From NCBI RefSeq assembly GCF_003014535.1, contig NZ_PYGD01000001.1, positions 1,625,427-1,689,426 of the forward strand: a DNA stretch of 64,000 nucleotides, read 5' to 3'. Numbering within the stretch: position 1 is the stretch's first letter; every line of letters begins with the position of its first letter. Source of the DNA: Taibaiella chishuiensis (GTDB lineage Bacteria > Bacteroidota > Bacteroidia > Chitinophagales > Chitinophagaceae). The position numbers and the translations under genes are program-made. A model generated the notes under the pieces. It ran no database searches. It worked only from the letters and a program-made list of their open reading frames with translations, and was not told the origin of the DNA. This document shows positions 35,225 through 45,600 of this stretch, piece by piece.

Positions 35225-35985
35225 TGAACGTGTTACTGATTGAAGACGAAACGGCTGCCGCCAGCCAGATGAAACAACTGATGGGCAGGCTGGCGCCCGA
35301 CATGACAGTCGTTGCGGTACTGGAAAGTATACGGGAAGCGGTGACCTGGCTGGCCGCCAACCCCGCGCCCGACCTGCTGATCACCGATATACAGCTTGCC
35401 GACGGCGATTGCTTTGAAATATTCCGCCTGGTCAAAATTACGGCGCCTGTTATTTTTACGACCGCTTACGACGAGTTTATGCAACAGGCCTTTAAAGTCA
35501 ATAGCGTAGATTACCTGTTAAAGCCCATTGACCCCGTTGAACTTGCCGCGGCCTTACAGAAGTACCGCGACCTGTATACCCGGAATGCCGCGCCAAGTCC
35601 CGGCGGGCTGCAACACTTGCTGGACGGCATTTTGGCGAACCGGCGGTATAAATCCCGTTTCCTGGTACGCCGTGCCGCGCGTTTGTCGGTAGTGCCGGTA
35701 ACGGATATTGCTTACCTGAATGCCGAGGGCCGCCTGGTGATGCTGCACACGCTGGCAGGTGAAAAATACCTGGTCGATGAAGCGCTGGACCAGTTGGAAC
35801 AGCTGCTCGACCCGCTGGTGTTTTTCCGGCTTAACCGGAAGTATATCGTGCCGCTTACAGCCATCGAAAGGATACAGCCCGATCTGAATGGTAAGTTATG
35901 GATCAGGATCAGGGACTGCGCCGATGAGCAGGTATTTGTAAGCCGGGAAAAAGCCGGCGCCTTTAAAGCCTGGCTCGATGCCTGA
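35221..35985 (+). CDS. LytTR family response regulator
   Basis: A 254-residue regulator with an N-terminal receiver domain (acidic pocket IEDE; phosphoacceptor Asp56 in LLITDIQLADGD; Thr in IFTTAYDE; Lys in DYLLKPIDPVE) and a C-terminal LytTR DNA-binding domain (about 148-252: VTDIAYLNAEGRLVMLHT, FFRLNRKYIVPL, FVSREKAGAFKAWL). Partner of the LytS-type kinase. Its targets could include the iron operon beginning at 36339, but nothing in the sequence proves this. Two adjacent ATG codons open the gene; either may be used. Confidence 0.94.
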   Translation: MMNVLLIEDETAAASQMKQLMGRLAPDMTVVAVLESIREAVTWLAANPAPDLLITDIQLADGDCFEIFRLVKITAPVIFTTAYDEFMQQAFKVNSVDYLLKPIDPVELAAALQKYRDLYTRNAAPSPGGLQHLLDGILANRRYKSRFLVRRAARLSVVPVTDIAYLNAEGRLVMLHTLAGEKYLVDEALDQLEQLLDPLVFFRLNRKYIVPLTAIERIQPDLNGKLWIRIRDCADEQVFVSREKAGAFKAWLDA

Positions 35986-36285
35986 TACTACCGGGTTGTC
36001 TGCTCCGGTCAAAAACTTGTACTGTACACCCGCTTGCCCTTGCCCGCATAGTACCCGTTTGTTGTCCATTTGCAACCTGTAAGCTACCCCTCCTTATCTC
36101 CTCTTTGCTATACACGTCATGGTCCGTCTTCTGCTTCCGGCGCTGGGCTATATCATACGGATCAATTTTGGAAGTCATTTGTAAGGCTTTGCTGACAGGC
36201 TTTACAAGCGATGCTGCTATTGTCACTCCATTGTAATTTTTTACGGTATAGGGTCTAAACACTAACCACCTGTTTATTCTTCTTA
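35986..36285. other. Intergenic region, no recognised gene
   Basis: About 300 bases between the response regulator and the TonB receptor promoter. I see no convincing ORF, structured RNA or clear repeat. A minus-strand frame over part of it has poor composition and overlaps the regulator's 3' end. Confidence 0.5.
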
Positions 36286-36293
36286 TACCTTTG
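36286..36293 (+). promoter_or_regulatory. Promoter of the siderophore-type iron operon
   Basis: TACCTTTG matches TAnnTTTG exactly, 46 bp before the ATG at 36339. No clear Fur box was recognised by eye. Confidence 0.6.
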
Positions 36294-36338
36294 CCCGCGA
36301 TTTACATCCAATCTTAATCCTGATTTAATCCCTACTGA

Positions 36339-38708
36339 ATGACCGCATTTTTACGGACTGTATTGTTATGCCTTGTCCTGCCGTTTAGCGCCTTTGCCGG
36401 CCCCGGCACGGTTAAGGGTACCATCCTGTCGGCAGACGGGCAGCCGGTTCCCGGTGTTGCCGTACTACTCGATGGTACTGACTTCGTAACCGAAACGGAT
36501 GCCGAAGGAAATTATGTATTAGAACATATTCCCGAAGGCTCCTATTCTTTATCCGTCAGCGGTGTGGGGTTTAAAGCGGTACACCGCGAAATAACCGTTT
36601 CCGGTGGCGATCCTAAACCGGAAAATTTCAGTATCCGTATGGAGGGCGTAGCCCTGAAAAATGTAACCGTATTGGGTTTGACGGAACTGCAGGCCGTAAA
36701 CAGGCAGGCTTATAATGTAACGACCATAGATGCGAAGAAGCTGTATAATACGACCCTCGATCTATCGCATGCATTGGATCGCCTGGCTGGCATCCGCGTA
36801 AGAGAGTCGGGTGGTGTAGGCTCCAATATCGATTTTTCACTCAATGGTTTTTCCGGCAACCAGGTTCGCTTTTTTCTTGATGGCGTGCCCATGGATAATT
36901 TCGGGTCTTCTTTCCAGATCAATAACGTGCCTGTCAATTTTGCGGAACGCGTAGAGGTATACAAAGGCTCCGTGCCTGTGTGGCTGGGTTCCGATGCACT
37001 GGGCGGCGCCGTCAATATCATCACCGGTAATAAGCTGCGTAACTATATCGATGTATCTTATTCTTTCGGCTCTTTTAATACCCACAGGAGTTGTATCAAT
37101 GCCGCGCTTACCTCGAAGAAAGGTTTTACAGCGCAGATCAGCGCATTCCAGAATTATTCCGATAACAATTACAAGGTAACGCTCGAAGTTGCCGATATCA
37201 ATACCGGCGCTTATACGCCCGACCAGACCGTACGCCGGTTTCACGACCTGTATCACAACGAAACGGTAGTAGCGAATATAGGCGTATTGGATAAAAGCTG
37301 GGCGGACCAGTTATTGCTGGGCATTACCCTGGGCAACAATTACAAGGAAATACAGACCGGGGCCCGTATGGTAGCGGTTTTCGGCGCCAGGCATACACGG
37401 GGTAATATCATTATGCCTACACTTAAGTATAAGAAGCAGAACTTTTTGATCCGCGGCCTGGATGTAGTGCTCAATGCCAATTACAACTTCGGTAAAGAGC
37501 AAACGATCGATACGGTGTCCGGGCGTTACGATTGGTACGGCAATTATAAAGCGTATCCCGGCCTGGGTGGCGAAAGCGCCCGCACCATGTACAAATACGG
37601 CAACAACAACGGCCTGGTTACCACTACCTTGTTTTATAAGATCTCCGAGAAACAATCCCTGGCACTGAATAACGTGTTCTCCACCTTTAACCGGAAAGGC
37701 GCCGATGAGTTATACCCCGAAAGTACCGTGAATGCCCAGCCGCAGACCACGATCAAAAATATAACCGGGCTCAGCTATAAGATCGATTTTACAGATAAAT
37801 GGACGGCTACCGTTTTTGGTAAAATATTACACCAGAATGCGCACCGGCGCAGTGTGATCACCGCTGTGGGCATGCCCGATGAAATACTGGACCAGTACAA
37901 TAAATCGACCAACTATGGTTATGGCCTGGCCACTTCGTATTACCTGCTGCCACAGCTGCAGGCCAAGTTTTCCTATGAGAAAAGCAACCGCCTGCCGGAG
38001 AACTTCGAGTTGTTCGGCGATGTGGTAAACCAGGAAAGCAATTTCAATCTCAAACCTGAAATAAGCCACAACTTCAACCTGGGACTTAATTATAACTTTT
38101 CCATCGGCGAACAGCACCGCTTTATGGCCGGGCTTACCGGTATCTACCGCGATGCCAAAGATTTTATTTTCTTCCGCTTCAACGCCAACCAATGGAAAGT
38201 GGTTGCCGATAACCTGAATGCCGTATCCAACATCGGTTTTGAGTCGGAACTGCGGTATTCGTTCAAACAATTGCTGATGGTAGAGCTTAATGCCACCTAC
38301 CAGGATATCCGTAACCAGGTAAAATACGATCCGCCGGGCAGTATTGGTATCAGTCCGGTATATCATGACCGTATGCCCAATATACCCTTCCTCTACGGGC
38401 ATGGCAGTGCTTCGCTGTTTTTAAATGATGTGCTGTGCCGTGGCGATAAGCTAAGCTTCGGTTATAACCTCTTGTATGTTTATGCCTTTTACCTCTATTG
38501 GCCGAGCAGGGGCAGCAAAGACGATAAGTACGATATACCGACCCAGCTCTCCCATGACGTGAACATGATCTATACCCTGAAAAACGGGCGTTACAATATC
38601 GCCCTGGAATGCAGGAACCTGGCCAACGAGCGGCTTTACGACAACTTCAGCCTGCAGAAACCTGGGCGCTCTTTCGCCATCAAACTACGTTACTTCTACG
38701 CTAAATAA
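36339..38708 (+). CDS. TonB-dependent outer membrane receptor (siderophore-type)
   Basis: A 789-residue receptor: signal peptide (MTAFLRTVLLCLVLPFSAFA), CarboxypepD_reg domain (about 23-105, VKGTILSADGQPVPGVAVLL), plug domain (about 120-235: ALDRLAGIRVRESGG, FFLDGVPMD, VEVYKGSVPVWLGSDALGG) and a 22-strand-type beta barrel ending in a C-terminal aromatic strand (KLRYFYAK). The absence of a SusD partner and the presence of DUF4374 and PepSY genes downstream point to siderophore or heme uptake rather than glycans. Followed 32 bp later by the DUF4374 lipoprotein. Confidence 0.93.
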   Translation: MTAFLRTVLLCLVLPFSAFAGPGTVKGTILSADGQPVPGVAVLLDGTDFVTETDAEGNYVLEHIPEGSYSLSVSGVGFKAVHREITVSGGDPKPENFSIRMEGVALKNVTVLGLTELQAVNRQAYNVTTIDAKKLYNTTLDLSHALDRLAGIRVRESGGVGSNIDFSLNGFSGNQVRFFLDGVPMDNFGSSFQINNVPVNFAERVEVYKGSVPVWLGSDALGGAVNIITGNKLRNYIDVSYSFGSFNTHRSCINAALTSKKGFTAQISAFQNYSDNNYKVTLEVADINTGAYTPDQTVRRFHDLYHNETVVANIGVLDKSWADQLLLGITLGNNYKEIQTGARMVAVFGARHTRGNIIMPTLKYKKQNFLIRGLDVVLNANYNFGKEQTIDTVSGRYDWYGNYKAYPGLGGESARTMYKYGNNNGLVTTTLFYKISEKQSLALNNVFSTFNRKGADELYPESTVNAQPQTTIKNITGLSYKIDFTDKWTATVFGKILHQNAHRRSVITAVGMPDEILDQYNKSTNYGYGLATSYYLLPQLQAKFSYEKSNRLPENFELFGDVVNQESNFNLKPEISHNFNLGLNYNFSIGEQHRFMAGLTGIYRDAKDFIFFRFNANQWKVVADNLNAVSNIGFESELRYSFKQLLMVELNATYQDIRNQVKYDPPGSIGISPVYHDRMPNIPFLYGHGSASLFLNDVLCRGDKLSFGYNLLYVYAFYLYWPSRGSKDDKYDIPTQLSHDVNMIYTLKNGRYNIALECRNLANERLYDNFSLQKPGRSFAIKLRYFYAK

Positions 38709-38740
38709 GCAGCTATTCATAACCACATAAAAAATAAAGA

Positions 38741-40000
38741 ATGACCATGTTGAAAAAAAGTACATTAATGCTTGCGTCCGGTATCGTATTGGGCTTAGCC
38801 TCCTGCAGTAAGGATAACAAGGACAACGGCGGCAGCGGTAATGCAGGCGCAGGGCGCTTCATCATTGCGGCAGTACCCACATCAACCGGCAGCGAAGGCG
38901 TTGCCGACTACCTGCTTACTGCAGAGAACCTGGAGTCCGGCACACTTTCTACCGAGGGTAACGGGTTAGAGCAGGACGGCACCTATCGCTATTATACGAC
39001 ATCGGGTACCAAGTTTTTCAGTATGTTGTACGGCCAGGGCAACCCGGGCGCCGTTACGGTATACCAGCTGGATAAGAACGGCAAAATGCAGAAACTGACC
39101 AATTTCCAGTCGGAGACTGTGCAGTCGTTCGCGGCAGTGGGCAAGGATATCCTGATGGTCAAAGAAGCCCGTAAATATGCAACCCCTACCAGCCGTTGGT
39201 ACCGGGTCAGCACCGAAAGCCTGACCATCGTGGCCGAAGGACAATTCAATTCTGCCGAGCTGGCCAATAATGGTGAACTGGCACATTTCAGCTGGATAGA
39301 GCAGGTGGGTAACAAAGTGTTTGCGCCGTTTTTCAGCATCAAAGCAACCGATGCCGGCGGCTGGTCTACCGACTATCCCGACAGCGCCTGGGTTGCCGTA
39401 TATTCTTATCCTGATATGACCCTGGAAAAAGTGATCAAGGATAACCGTACCAGTTCGATCGGTCTCTACTTTACCAATGGTCTTACCAAGGTGGAAAATG
39501 GCGATGTGTACGCGTTCTCGCCTTCCAATACCATTAAGATCAACGGTACAGCGCAGTCTTTCAATTCGACCAAACCCTCTTCCATTATCCGTATCAAATC
39601 GGGCACTACCGAGTTTGACCAGAGCTACCTGTTTAATATCGAAGCGGTAGCCGGCGGTGCTTATATGACCTCCTGGATCAATGTGGGTAAAGGTGTTGTG
39701 GTAGCGACGTTAAATACGTCCGATAAGAAAAGCCAGTGGCAGGTTGCCAATAAACTGGCTGTGATCGACCTGGTCAACAAAACCTTTAAATGGGTGACCG
39801 GCGCTCCCGATGCCGCTGCCATTACGGACTTCTCCATGACCAATTACTCGGCGCAGGATGGTAAGGCCTATATCGGTATTACCACTTCGGACAAGAAGAG
39901 TGCGGTATACAAAATCGATGCCGGTACCGCTACGGCTACACGCGGGCTCGAGCTGGTGGGTGGTAATATCACCGCGATCCAATGGTTGCCCGCCCAATAA
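38741..40000 (+). CDS. DUF4374 lipoprotein of the iron operon
   Basis: A 419-residue lipoprotein: lipobox LASC after a hydrophobic signal (MLASGIVLGLASCS), then a Gly/Asn linker and a beta-propeller-like domain with regular strands (FIIAAVPTS, WVAVYSYPDMTLEKV, KLAVIDLVNKTFKWVTG, AVYKIDAGTATATRGLE). This pattern and neighbourhood fit DUF4374, found beside TonB receptors in Bacteroidota iron loci. Likely a cell-surface or periplasmic iron/siderophore-handling protein; the exact ligand is unknown. The start may be the ATG at 38741 or at 38747. Confidence 0.88.
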   Translation: MTMLKKSTLMLASGIVLGLASCSKDNKDNGGSGNAGAGRFIIAAVPTSTGSEGVADYLLTAENLESGTLSTEGNGLEQDGTYRYYTTSGTKFFSMLYGQGNPGAVTVYQLDKNGKMQKLTNFQSETVQSFAAVGKDILMVKEARKYATPTSRWYRVSTESLTIVAEGQFNSAELANNGELAHFSWIEQVGNKVFAPFFSIKATDAGGWSTDYPDSAWVAVYSYPDMTLEKVIKDNRTSSIGLYFTNGLTKVENGDVYAFSPSNTIKINGTAQSFNSTKPSSIIRIKSGTTEFDQSYLFNIEAVAGGAYMTSWINVGKGVVVATLNTSDKKSQWQVANKLAVIDLVNKTFKWVTGAPDAAAITDFSMTNYSAQDGKAYIGITTSDKKSAVYKIDAGTATATRGLELVGGNITAIQWLPAQ

Positions 40001-40024
40001 TTTTTTTCCGTTCCCCATATGCAT

Positions 40025-40060
40025 AAAAAGCAGGCTGGCTATAACGCCGGCCTGCTTTTA
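40025..40060 (+). terminator. Hairpin within the iron operon
   Basis: AAAAGCAGGC pairs with GCCTGCTTTT around a loop with additional GGC/GCC pairing. T-rich right arm. Because small genes of the same theme follow 33 bp later, it may be an attenuating (partial) terminator lowering expression of the distal genes. Confidence 0.7.
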
Positions 40061-40092
40061 TACCGGCTCCGGGAATACCGAATGAACATGTT

Positions 40093-40425
40093 ATGCATAC
40101 CCTTATCATACTCTTTAGCTGTTTAGGCTTTTTCATGTTGTACCATACGTCGCAGAAGGCAAAACTGTCGTCCGCCGGCAAACTGGAACAGTGGTTGCAA
40201 CGTGCGCCGCAACGCGCACGGATTACAGGCCTGTTGCTGATACTGGCCGGTACGGCCGCCTTCGTATATCTCGATGGCTGGACGGCCGGGCTGTTTGCGG
40301 CGCTGTTGCTGCTCATGGTGGCTGCTGCCTATACCGTTGCCATTGCCCCGCTTTACTACCTGAAACTAAAACATGTGGCCATCCTGGTGCTGGGCTGTCT
40401 TTTCTTTGAACTGTTTATTTTTTAA
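40093..40425 (+). CDS. DUF3325-like small membrane protein
   Basis: A 110-residue protein with about four TM segments (MHTLIILFSCLGFFMLYHTS; ITGLLLILAGTAAFVYL; GLFAALLLLMVAAAYTVAI; HVAILVLGCLFFELFIF). The size, the start HTLIILFSCLGFFMLYHTSQKA and position next to a PepSY gene fit DUF3325 proteins of siderophore uptake loci. No catalytic residue visible. Four bases separate it from the next gene. Confidence 0.75.
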   Translation: MHTLIILFSCLGFFMLYHTSQKAKLSSAGKLEQWLQRAPQRARITGLLLILAGTAAFVYLDGWTAGLFAALLLLMVAAAYTVAIAPLYYLKLKHVAILVLGCLFFELFIF

Positions 40426-40428
40426 AAC

Positions 40429-40719
40429 ATGCCTGCTAATAAAAAACACCTCACGGCTTCGCCCTGGCAGCGCCTGCTTAAAATTACCGCGGCAATAGTG
40501 GGCGGATACTTTGTTACCAGCTCTTTCCTATTATTCCTGATGTATTGCTGCAATAAAAAAGATGTGCTGGTAACCATGAAGTTTATGGCTTATCTCATCT
40601 GGGTGGCGCTAATGATCATTGCCTTCCTGGCTAAGAGCGGTTGGAAAATATGGGGCTGGTACCTGTTGATCGGTACGCTCTTCTTTGCGCCTTCTATTTA
40701 CGGGATGATCTTTAAATAA
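40429..40719 (+). CDS. Small membrane protein, DUF3649-like
   Basis: A 96-residue protein with about three TM segments (LLKITAAIVGGYFVTSSFLLFLMY; KFMAYLIWVALMIIAFLA; WYLLIGTLFFAPSIYGMIF). The FMAYLIWVALMIIAF segment and its location between a DUF3325-like gene and PepSY fit the iron-transport helper DUF3649, though the match is by pattern. Part of the same transcript; 12 bp to the next gene. Confidence 0.65.
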   Translation: MPANKKHLTASPWQRLLKITAAIVGGYFVTSSFLLFLMYCCNKKDVLVTMKFMAYLIWVALMIIAFLAKSGWKIWGWYLLIGTLFFAPSIYGMIFK

Positions 40720-40731
40720 CAGCTACGGCCT

Positions 40732-42312
40732 ATGAACATCAGAAATTACAATATTTATTTCCATACCCATACGATCAGTGGTATTATCGTGACGGCGCTG
40801 TTGTACGTGATCTTCTTTGCCGGTTCCTTTGCCTTCTTTAAAAGCGAAATATCCAATTGGCAAAGGGGTACACCCGACGATCGAGGCCTGATGCAGGTTA
40901 CCGATTACAATATCCTGGCCGATTCGCTGGATAAGGAATACCAGCTCTATGGCCGCGATGTTTCTTTTTATTTCAATGAACATGCCCGCCAGATCAGGGT
41001 TTCTTTATCTGCTTCGAAAGACGCCTTGCTCCCGGCCGGTAAAAAAAGACATTTTTTCAGCTTCGACCCCATAAGTCATAAAGCCCTGGAGTATGACGAA
41101 GGGTATGACCTGGGCGAGTTCCTGTACCGCCTGCACTTCCTGGCGCCGGTAAACAGTGTGGCTAAGCTTGGCTTCCCGCTGGGTTATTACATTGCAGGTG
41201 CAGTTGCTGTCATGTTTCTCTTTGCACTGATCACGGGCTTGTTGTTGCATTGGGAAAAGATCGTTTCCAATTTTTATGTATTCCGGCCCTGGGAAAAACT
41301 AAAGACCGTATGGACCGACCTGCATACTGCCCTGGGGGTTATCAGTTTTCCTTTCCTGCTGGTCTTTTCGATTACCGGCGCTTATTTCCTGATCACCTCG
41401 GTATTGTTTATGCCGCCCGCCGTGCAATTCGGTTATGGCGGCAACGCCGACTCCCTGTATGCCGATATGGGCTATAAAGAACATACCTATGCATTTAAAA
41501 ACAGTCCTGCTGCGGTAACGGTTCATTTCAACGCTTATCTCGATAGTGCCTATGCGCGCTGGGGTAAGGACGTGAAAATTCAAAGCCTGGAAGTGCAGAA
41601 CTATGGCGACCGCAATATGCATGTGATCGTTAATGGTGCGGTGGGATATTCGAAAAAGCTGACCAGCAAGGGTTGGCTGGTTTATAACGTGGAAAGCGGC
41701 CGCTTGCTCGAGCAACGGCATCCGCTCAGCGACAATTCTTATGCCGACGTAGCGGATAACCTGTTGTATGTTCTGCACTTCGGGAGTTTCGGCGGTTTCG
41801 CCGTTAAGATCCTGTATTTCCTCCTGGGTATATGCGGTTGTGTGGTCATTATTTCCGGCGTGCTGATATGGCACCGGGCCAGGGATAAAAAAAGTACCAC
41901 CGAGCGAAAGCGAAAGTTTAACAACTGGCTTACGCATATTTACCTGGCCATTTGCCTGGGCATGTACCCGGTTACTGCCGCGGCCTTTATCGTGTTCCGC
42001 GTTTTCCCCGACCGGGGTATGGGCTTTACCTACCGTGTTTATTTCTGGTCCTGGCTGGTAGCGGCGCTCCTGCTGCTGATCCGGCGCAACAGTTATAAGA
42101 TCAACCGGGATTGTTTATTACTGGGTAGCCTGCTTGGGTTATTGGTGCCGGTTACCAATGGCATCGTAAGCGGCAACTGGATATGGGTCAGTTTGAAACA
42201 CCGGTATCACGATATCCTGCTCGTCGACCTGTTCTGGTTATTGTTTGCAAGCGGTACTTTACTCTGCTGGCGTTTAATGGTCAAAAAACAAAATGCTAAA
42301 GGCATTTCCTGA
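40732..42312 (+). CDS. PepSY-associated TM helix protein, siderophore reductase-like
   Basis: A 526-residue inner membrane protein with PepSY-TM architecture: TM1 at about 18-38 (ISGIIVTALLYVIFFAGSFAFF split), a periplasmic PepSY-type region, TM2 YYIAGAVAVMFLFALITGLLLHW with the conserved LHW heme-type His, then VISFPFLLVFSITGAYFLI, further TMs near 365-385 (ILYFLLGICGCVVIISGVLIWHR) and three at the C-terminus. Proteins of this family reduce iron-siderophores or move electrons across the membrane, which fits the operon. Last gene of the operon, with a terminator after it. Confidence 0.9.
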   Translation: MNIRNYNIYFHTHTISGIIVTALLYVIFFAGSFAFFKSEISNWQRGTPDDRGLMQVTDYNILADSLDKEYQLYGRDVSFYFNEHARQIRVSLSASKDALLPAGKKRHFFSFDPISHKALEYDEGYDLGEFLYRLHFLAPVNSVAKLGFPLGYYIAGAVAVMFLFALITGLLLHWEKIVSNFYVFRPWEKLKTVWTDLHTALGVISFPFLLVFSITGAYFLITSVLFMPPAVQFGYGGNADSLYADMGYKEHTYAFKNSPAAVTVHFNAYLDSAYARWGKDVKIQSLEVQNYGDRNMHVIVNGAVGYSKKLTSKGWLVYNVESGRLLEQRHPLSDNSYADVADNLLYVLHFGSFGGFAVKILYFLLGICGCVVIISGVLIWHRARDKKSTTERKRKFNNWLTHIYLAICLGMYPVTAAAFIVFRVFPDRGMGFTYRVYFWSWLVAALLLLIRRNSYKINRDCLLLGSLLGLLVPVTNGIVSGNWIWVSLKHRYHDILLVDLFWLLFASGTLLCWRLMVKKQNAKGIS

Positions 42313-42337
42313 ACCTGTTTTTCCCGTTTCTTTTTTT

Positions 42338-42367
42338 ACCGGCTGTATCCTGCAGCCGGTTTTTTTA
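42338..42367 (+). terminator. Terminator of the iron operon
   Basis: ACCGGCTG/CAGCCGGT stem with seven-base loop followed by TTTTTTT. The following 42370-42580 contains no gene that I recognise. Confidence 0.9.
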
Positions 42368-42580
42368 TGTGTTCGTTCAATAATTAAGCCAAATCTGTTA
42401 TTTGTATATAATTGTAAATAGGAATTGGGATGAGCTATAAAGCCGTGTAAAATTCAGGGAGCTTGTGCGTTTTTTGTTAATGTGCGATGGGCTGAAATGC
42501 ATAACTAAAAAGGGTTTTTGACTTTAAATATGGATATATTTCCCTTTTGATATTTTATGCTCCCGGAAAACGTTTATGGT

Positions 42581-42611
42581 TTTGTGAAGCCATTTTTTGT
42601 GATTTATTTTG
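42581..42611 (+). promoter_or_regulatory. Promoter of the giant surface protein gene
   Basis: TTTG at 42581-42584 and TATTTTG at 42605-42611, with 20 bp between, resemble the Bacteroidota consensus (one base short at the -7). Predicted start near 42618 supports the ATG at 42633 over the in-frame start at 42609. Confidence 0.55.
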
Positions 42612-42632
42612 CACCGATTTAACAAAAATCTC

Positions 42633-45600
42633 ATGAAAAAAAACCTCGTATTTCTCGCCGTCCTGGCGGGCATGCTTTTGCATGCGCAACAGGGAAAGGC
42701 ACAAAACAAGTGGTATGTAGATAGTGCAGCCACGGGTGCCAATAACGGCACCAGTTGGGTTAATGCATTCAGATACCTGTCTGATGCAACCCATGCGGCA
42801 CGTAGCAGTAGTACCAGCGACACCATTTTCGTCGCGAAAGGAACCTATTATGCTACGGGTCCCCAAAGCGGTACCAACCGGGATACCGCCTTTATCTTTA
42901 CCCGGGGCAACCTGGCGGTACTGGCAGGCTACCCGACAGGCGGCGGTACAGTACGCAATGCGAAAGCCAACCCGGTTATCCTGAGCGCCAATATCGGGTT
43001 GCCCGAGTCGGAGTACGACAATGGTAACCGCGTAGTTGTCGTAACGGGCAGCAGCGGCACGCCCATCGGCAATTCCCTGGTGTTTGACGGCCTTCGGCTC
43101 CAGGAGGCGCGTACTAATTATCCTGAAGGTGCGACAATGATCAATAACCAGTACATCAAACGTAACCATGGCGGCTGGTACAACCGTTACGCATCGCCGA
43201 CTATCCTGAACACCACGATCAGTAGTAACAAGGGTATTGGGGTAGGCGGCATGTATAACATTTATGCCTCGCCGGTAATTACCAATACCATGATCAATGG
43301 GAATGAAGGCAATACCGGCGGTATGCTGAATGATTCTGCTTCGTCGCCTGTAATGACAAATATGCTTATAGCCGGGAACGTGGCTTACTATACCTACGGT
43401 GGTGTCTACAGCCGATATGGTTCTTCCCCGGTTATTACCAATACGACTATTGCCAGTAACTACGGCGTGGGGCTTGCCAACTTTGCCGCTAACCCTGTTA
43501 TCCGGAACAGTATCATTTATGGTAACAGCCAGGCGGCCGGTATCACCAATGTGACAGGAGCAGTGTCTGCACCGGTTATCAGCAATTCGATTGTACAAGG
43601 CAGCGGTGGCAGCGCCGCATGGCTGGCAGCAATGGGTACCGATGCCGGTAACAACCTGGACGCAAATCCGCTGTTACTGAATGCCCCGGCTCCGACCGGC
43701 AACGGTACGACTGCAGGGAATTTCAGGATCACGACCGGCAGCCCGGCCATCAACGCCGGTTCCCTTAGCGGTGTTACGGCCTATCTGCCGGCAACCGACA
43801 TAGCGGGTGCCCCGCGTGTACAGGATGGTACTATCGACATAGGCGCTTATGAGTTTACCCCGCCTGAACACATCGTGTATGTCGACAGCAGTGCGACTTC
43901 GGGTAACAATACCGGTCTCGACTGGGCCAATGCTTTTACGACCTTGTCGACGGCGCTTAATGTTGTTGCTTCGAGCTACAATTATATCGATACGATCCTG
44001 GTGGCTAAGGGCACCTATTACCCTACCGGTGCACAAAACGGTACCAACCGGGATAGCGCCTTCTTTATCACCCGCAGCAACCTGGCCATTGTAGGTGGTT
44101 ACCCAACCGGCGGCGGCGTACGCGATTGGAAAAATAACCGGACGCTACTGAGTGGCGATATCGGCACTGCCGGTACGAAAACGGATAACTCCTATCACGT
44201 TGTCGTTGCGGCTGGTACCAGTACCAATACCTTACAGTCGGTTATCCTGGATGGTGTTACCATCAGCAATGCCTATAGTAATAATACGTCAACCGGTAGT
44301 AAACTGGTTAACGGGCAGCCCATCTCCCGGTACACAGGTGGCGGTATGCATAATGTTTATGCCAATCCTAAAATCGTAAACAGCTTGATCGTATTCAACG
44401 AAAGTTACCTGGGGGCTGGTATGTATAATCGCAGGGCTGCACCCTGGATCAGTAATGTGGCGATAAAAGCGAACTCGGCTGCCTATTCGGGCGCTGCCAT
44501 GTATAACGACTCCCTTTCTTCGCCTTTGATCGTAAATACGGTAATGAACTCGAATGAAGGTTTGTACGCGGCTATATATAACCGTTTTGCGACACTGCGT
44601 TTATTCAATTCCTCGTTGAGCGACTACCCATCTATTATAATTTTAAATACCAACTACTCCGATGTGTTGGTTCAGAACTCCATTATTTATGAAGGCTATA
44701 CCACCATCGATAATTCCTCGAACTTGGGCTCTTGCCTGGTCCGCAATTCTATTGTGAAAGGCAGTGGCGGCAGTGCGGCATGGGTAGCTGCGAGGGGTAC
44801 CGACGGCGGCAACAATTTAGATGTCGATCCGAACTTCGTTATCCCTATGAGCACGGCAACGGGACCTATTGATACGCGCGGCAACCTGCAGATCCATCCG
44901 GGCAGCCCCGCGATGAATGCGGGCGATACCACGGGCATCAGCCAGTACCTGCCGGCTACCGACAACTGGGGCAACGCCCGTATTTATGACGGCATTATCG
45001 ATATCGGTGCATTCGAAGTGGTGGCGCCGAACCATGTTATTTATGTAGACAGCACGGCAACCTCCGGCGCCAACAATGGTACCAGCTGGAGCAATGCCTT
45101 CCGCCAGTTATCCTGGGCTACACAATATGCACGTTTCTTCCCCGGTATAGATACCATATTGATCGCGAAGGGTAATTATTACCCGACCGGTGCGCAATCC
45201 GCAACAAACCGCGACAGCGCCTTCGTCTTTACCCGCGGTAACCTGGCCCTGGTGGGTGGCTATCCTAATGGTGGCGGTACCCGCGATACCCGGGCTTACC
45301 CGGTTATCCTGAATGGTAATATCGGTGCTGCCGCAAACCAGGCAGACAACAGCTATCACGTGATTGCTGCGGTAGGCCAGAGCGGCAGCCCGATCGACAC
45401 GACACTGATCTTCGACGGTCTGACGGTAACAGGTGGTTATGCCAACAACACGGCAGGCGCTTATGTGCTGAACGGGGCAACCCTCAGCCAGGGCAACGGC
45501 GCCGGCGCTTATAACCATTATGCTTCCCCCAAATTCGTATCCGTGAAAATGGAAAAAGATACGGCGATGGGCAAAGGCGGCGGTATATATAACTACAGCG

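Noticed and set aside
35963-36262. 99-codon minus-strand frame in the intergenic region before the iron operon
   Set aside because: Overlaps the response regulator end and shows no motif or start signal.
42555-43598. 347-codon frame opposite the giant surface gene (with 45108-45518, 45912-46571 and 47559-48374)
   Set aside because: Antisense shadows produced by the Thr/Gly/Asn-rich codon pattern of the beta-helix repeats; no homology features.
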